The notes under the pieces: model-generated | Told to the model about the DNA's origin: nothing | The model's database searches: none | What the model saw: only the letters and a program-made list of their open reading frames with translations | Assembly: GCF_023022985.1 (NCBI RefSeq) | Contig: NZ_CP095461.1 | Location: forward strand, 1,612,001 to 1,676,000 | Length of the DNA stretch: 64,000 nt | From: Arthrobacter gengyunqii | Lineage (GTDB): Bacteria > Actinomycetota > Actinomycetes > Actinomycetales > Micrococcaceae | Reading direction: 5' to 3' | Program-made: the position numbers and the translations under genes | Shown here: positions 63,311 through 64,000 of the stretch, piece by piece | Layout: each line of letters starts with the position of its first letter | Position numbering within the stretch: the stretch's first letter is position 1

Positions 63311-64000
63311 TTACGCATACCTGTCAAAGGAGTCCAGCAGCCGCTGGACGGATCCGCCAAGGTTCCACTCGGCACCGAGCCGCTCCAGCTCCGCCCGGTC
63401 ATCGCCGGTGACCGGCTTTAGCTTCGCCCCGGCCTCCTTCACACCGGGCAGGGACAGGTCACGGACCACCCGGACCACGTCCGGTGCAACCTCCAGATAC
63501 CCTGCCGCCTTGGCGAGCTTGGACCGCATCGGTGCCGAGAGGGAACTGTCCGGGTCCTCGGCCGCAGCGAGCAAAGCGTCAAGGGCGCCGTATTCACCCA
63601 GCAGCGAGGCCGCGGTCTTTTCGCCGATTCCCGCGACGCCCGGCAGGCCGTCGGAGGCGTCTCCGCGCAGAGTGGCATAGTCGGCGTACTGCTGCGGCAG
63701 CACCCGGTACTTGGCGACGATCGAGGCTTCGGTGAGCACGTCGAGGTTTTTCATGCCCCGGGCCGTGTAGATCACGCGCACATCGCGTTCGTCGTCGATG
63801 ACCTGGAACAGGTCCCGGTCTCCGGTGACCACGTCCACGGGCAGGTCCGCGGTGCTCGCGTAGGTGCCGATCACGTCGTCGGCCTCATGTTCCGGAGCGC
63901 CCACGACGGCAATGCCGGCAAGTGCCAGCGTTCGGCGGATCATGGGGATCTGTGCCTCCAGCGGGTCCGGCACCGTCTCGACGTCGGGCGCGTCAGCGAC
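63311..64000 (-). CDS. 5'-3' exonuclease (PolA N-domain-like), C-terminal part
   Basis: The frame is open to the right edge, so the gene's start is outside the window. The visible 229 residues have PDPLEAQIPMIRRTLALAGI, EADDVIGTYAS, VVTGDRDLFQVIDD and the helix-hairpin-helix LRGDASDGLPGVAGIGEKTA, as in the 5' nuclease family. The C-terminus ends soon after the nuclease domain, so it is a stand-alone exonuclease and not a full DNA polymerase I. It is convergent with the importer operon. Confidence 0.92.
   Translation of the reverse strand, partial: VADAPDVETVPDPLEAQIPMIRRTLALAGIAVVGAPEHEADDVIGTYASTADLPVDVVTGDRDLFQVIDDERDVRVIYTARGMKNLDVLTEASIVAKYRVLPQQYADYATLRGDASDGLPGVAGIGEKTAASLLGEYGALDALLAAAEDPDSSLSAPMRSKLAKAAGYLEVAPDVVRVVRDLSLPGVKEAGAKLKPVTGDDRAELERLGAEWNLGGSVQRLLDSFDRYA

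Noticed and set aside
1..64000. CRISPR array, prophage, insertion sequence or integrase
   Set aside because: No regularly spaced repeats, transposase or integrase motifs, terminal inverted repeats or phage structural genes were seen on either strand.

Overview
The window is chromosomal DNA from a high-GC actinobacterium, most likely an Arthrobacter-type member of the Micrococcaceae. The evidence is gene content and order: a trp cluster with a Trp-associated membrane protein and an HGxxPAAW protein, followed by lgt and gltBD; a PdtaR-type ANTAR regulator; mycothiol-dependent (MDMPI-type) proteins; frequent GTG starts; ATGA/GTGA gene overlaps; and several TANNNT boxes 6-8 bases before a start codon, which suggests leaderless mRNAs. 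This placement rests on recognition only, without a database search.

Layout. 1-3416: riboflavin operon ribD(partial)-ribE-ribB-ribA-ribH, with RibB and RibA as separate overlapping genes. 3484-23000: an accessory stretch with a UspA protein, two MFS exporters, a GIY-YIG nuclease-like protein, a deletion chimera of a dihydropteroate synthase gene and a pyrimidine reductase gene, an aminoglycoside-phosphotransferase-like kinase, an MDMPI-type protein, EthD/ABM small proteins (one EthD copy broken by a 38-bp deletion), a hemerythrin, an ECF sigma factor paired with a DGPF/YCII protein, a decayed alpha/beta hydrolase, and then an AT-richer three-gene operon at 17952-22703. That operon encodes a winged-helix-like small protein, a Rad50/SMC-like ATPase with a CxxC...CxxC insert, and a large protein with a C-terminal PD-(D/E)xK nuclease motif. 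It is the best candidate here for an undescribed conflict or defence system, and its architecture resembles ABC-three-component systems.

23077-35345: histidine genes hisE, hisG, hisF and hisI, then trpE, membrane proteins, trpC, trpB, trpA and lgt. 35535-41580: gltB and gltD, followed by a TetR regulator and pyk. 44227-45510: a SHOCT membrane protein, PdtaR and tRNA-Leu(CAA). 45626-52190: a FadR-type regulator, formamidase, an SsuABC/TauABC-like transporter and an AtzH-amidase fusion, which look like one regulon for capture and hydrolysis of an amide or urea-like nitrogen source. 52341-63263: myo-inositol catabolism (iolC, aldolase-like gene, iolD, iolE, iolG; iolB and iolR on the other strand) with a sugar-type ABC importer. 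IolR-box-like sites sit between iolR and the importer and upstream of iolC. 63311-64000: the 3' part of a 5'-3' exonuclease gene that runs off the right edge.

How parts work together. The rib genes convert GTP and ribulose-5-phosphate to riboflavin. GltBD makes the glutamate used by the biosynthetic operons. In the inositol region, importer, dehydrogenase (IolG), dehydratase (IolE), ring-opening hydrolase (IolD), isomerase (IolB), kinase (IolC) and a likely aldolase form a nearly complete route. IolA (methylmalonate-semialdehyde dehydrogenase) is not in the window.
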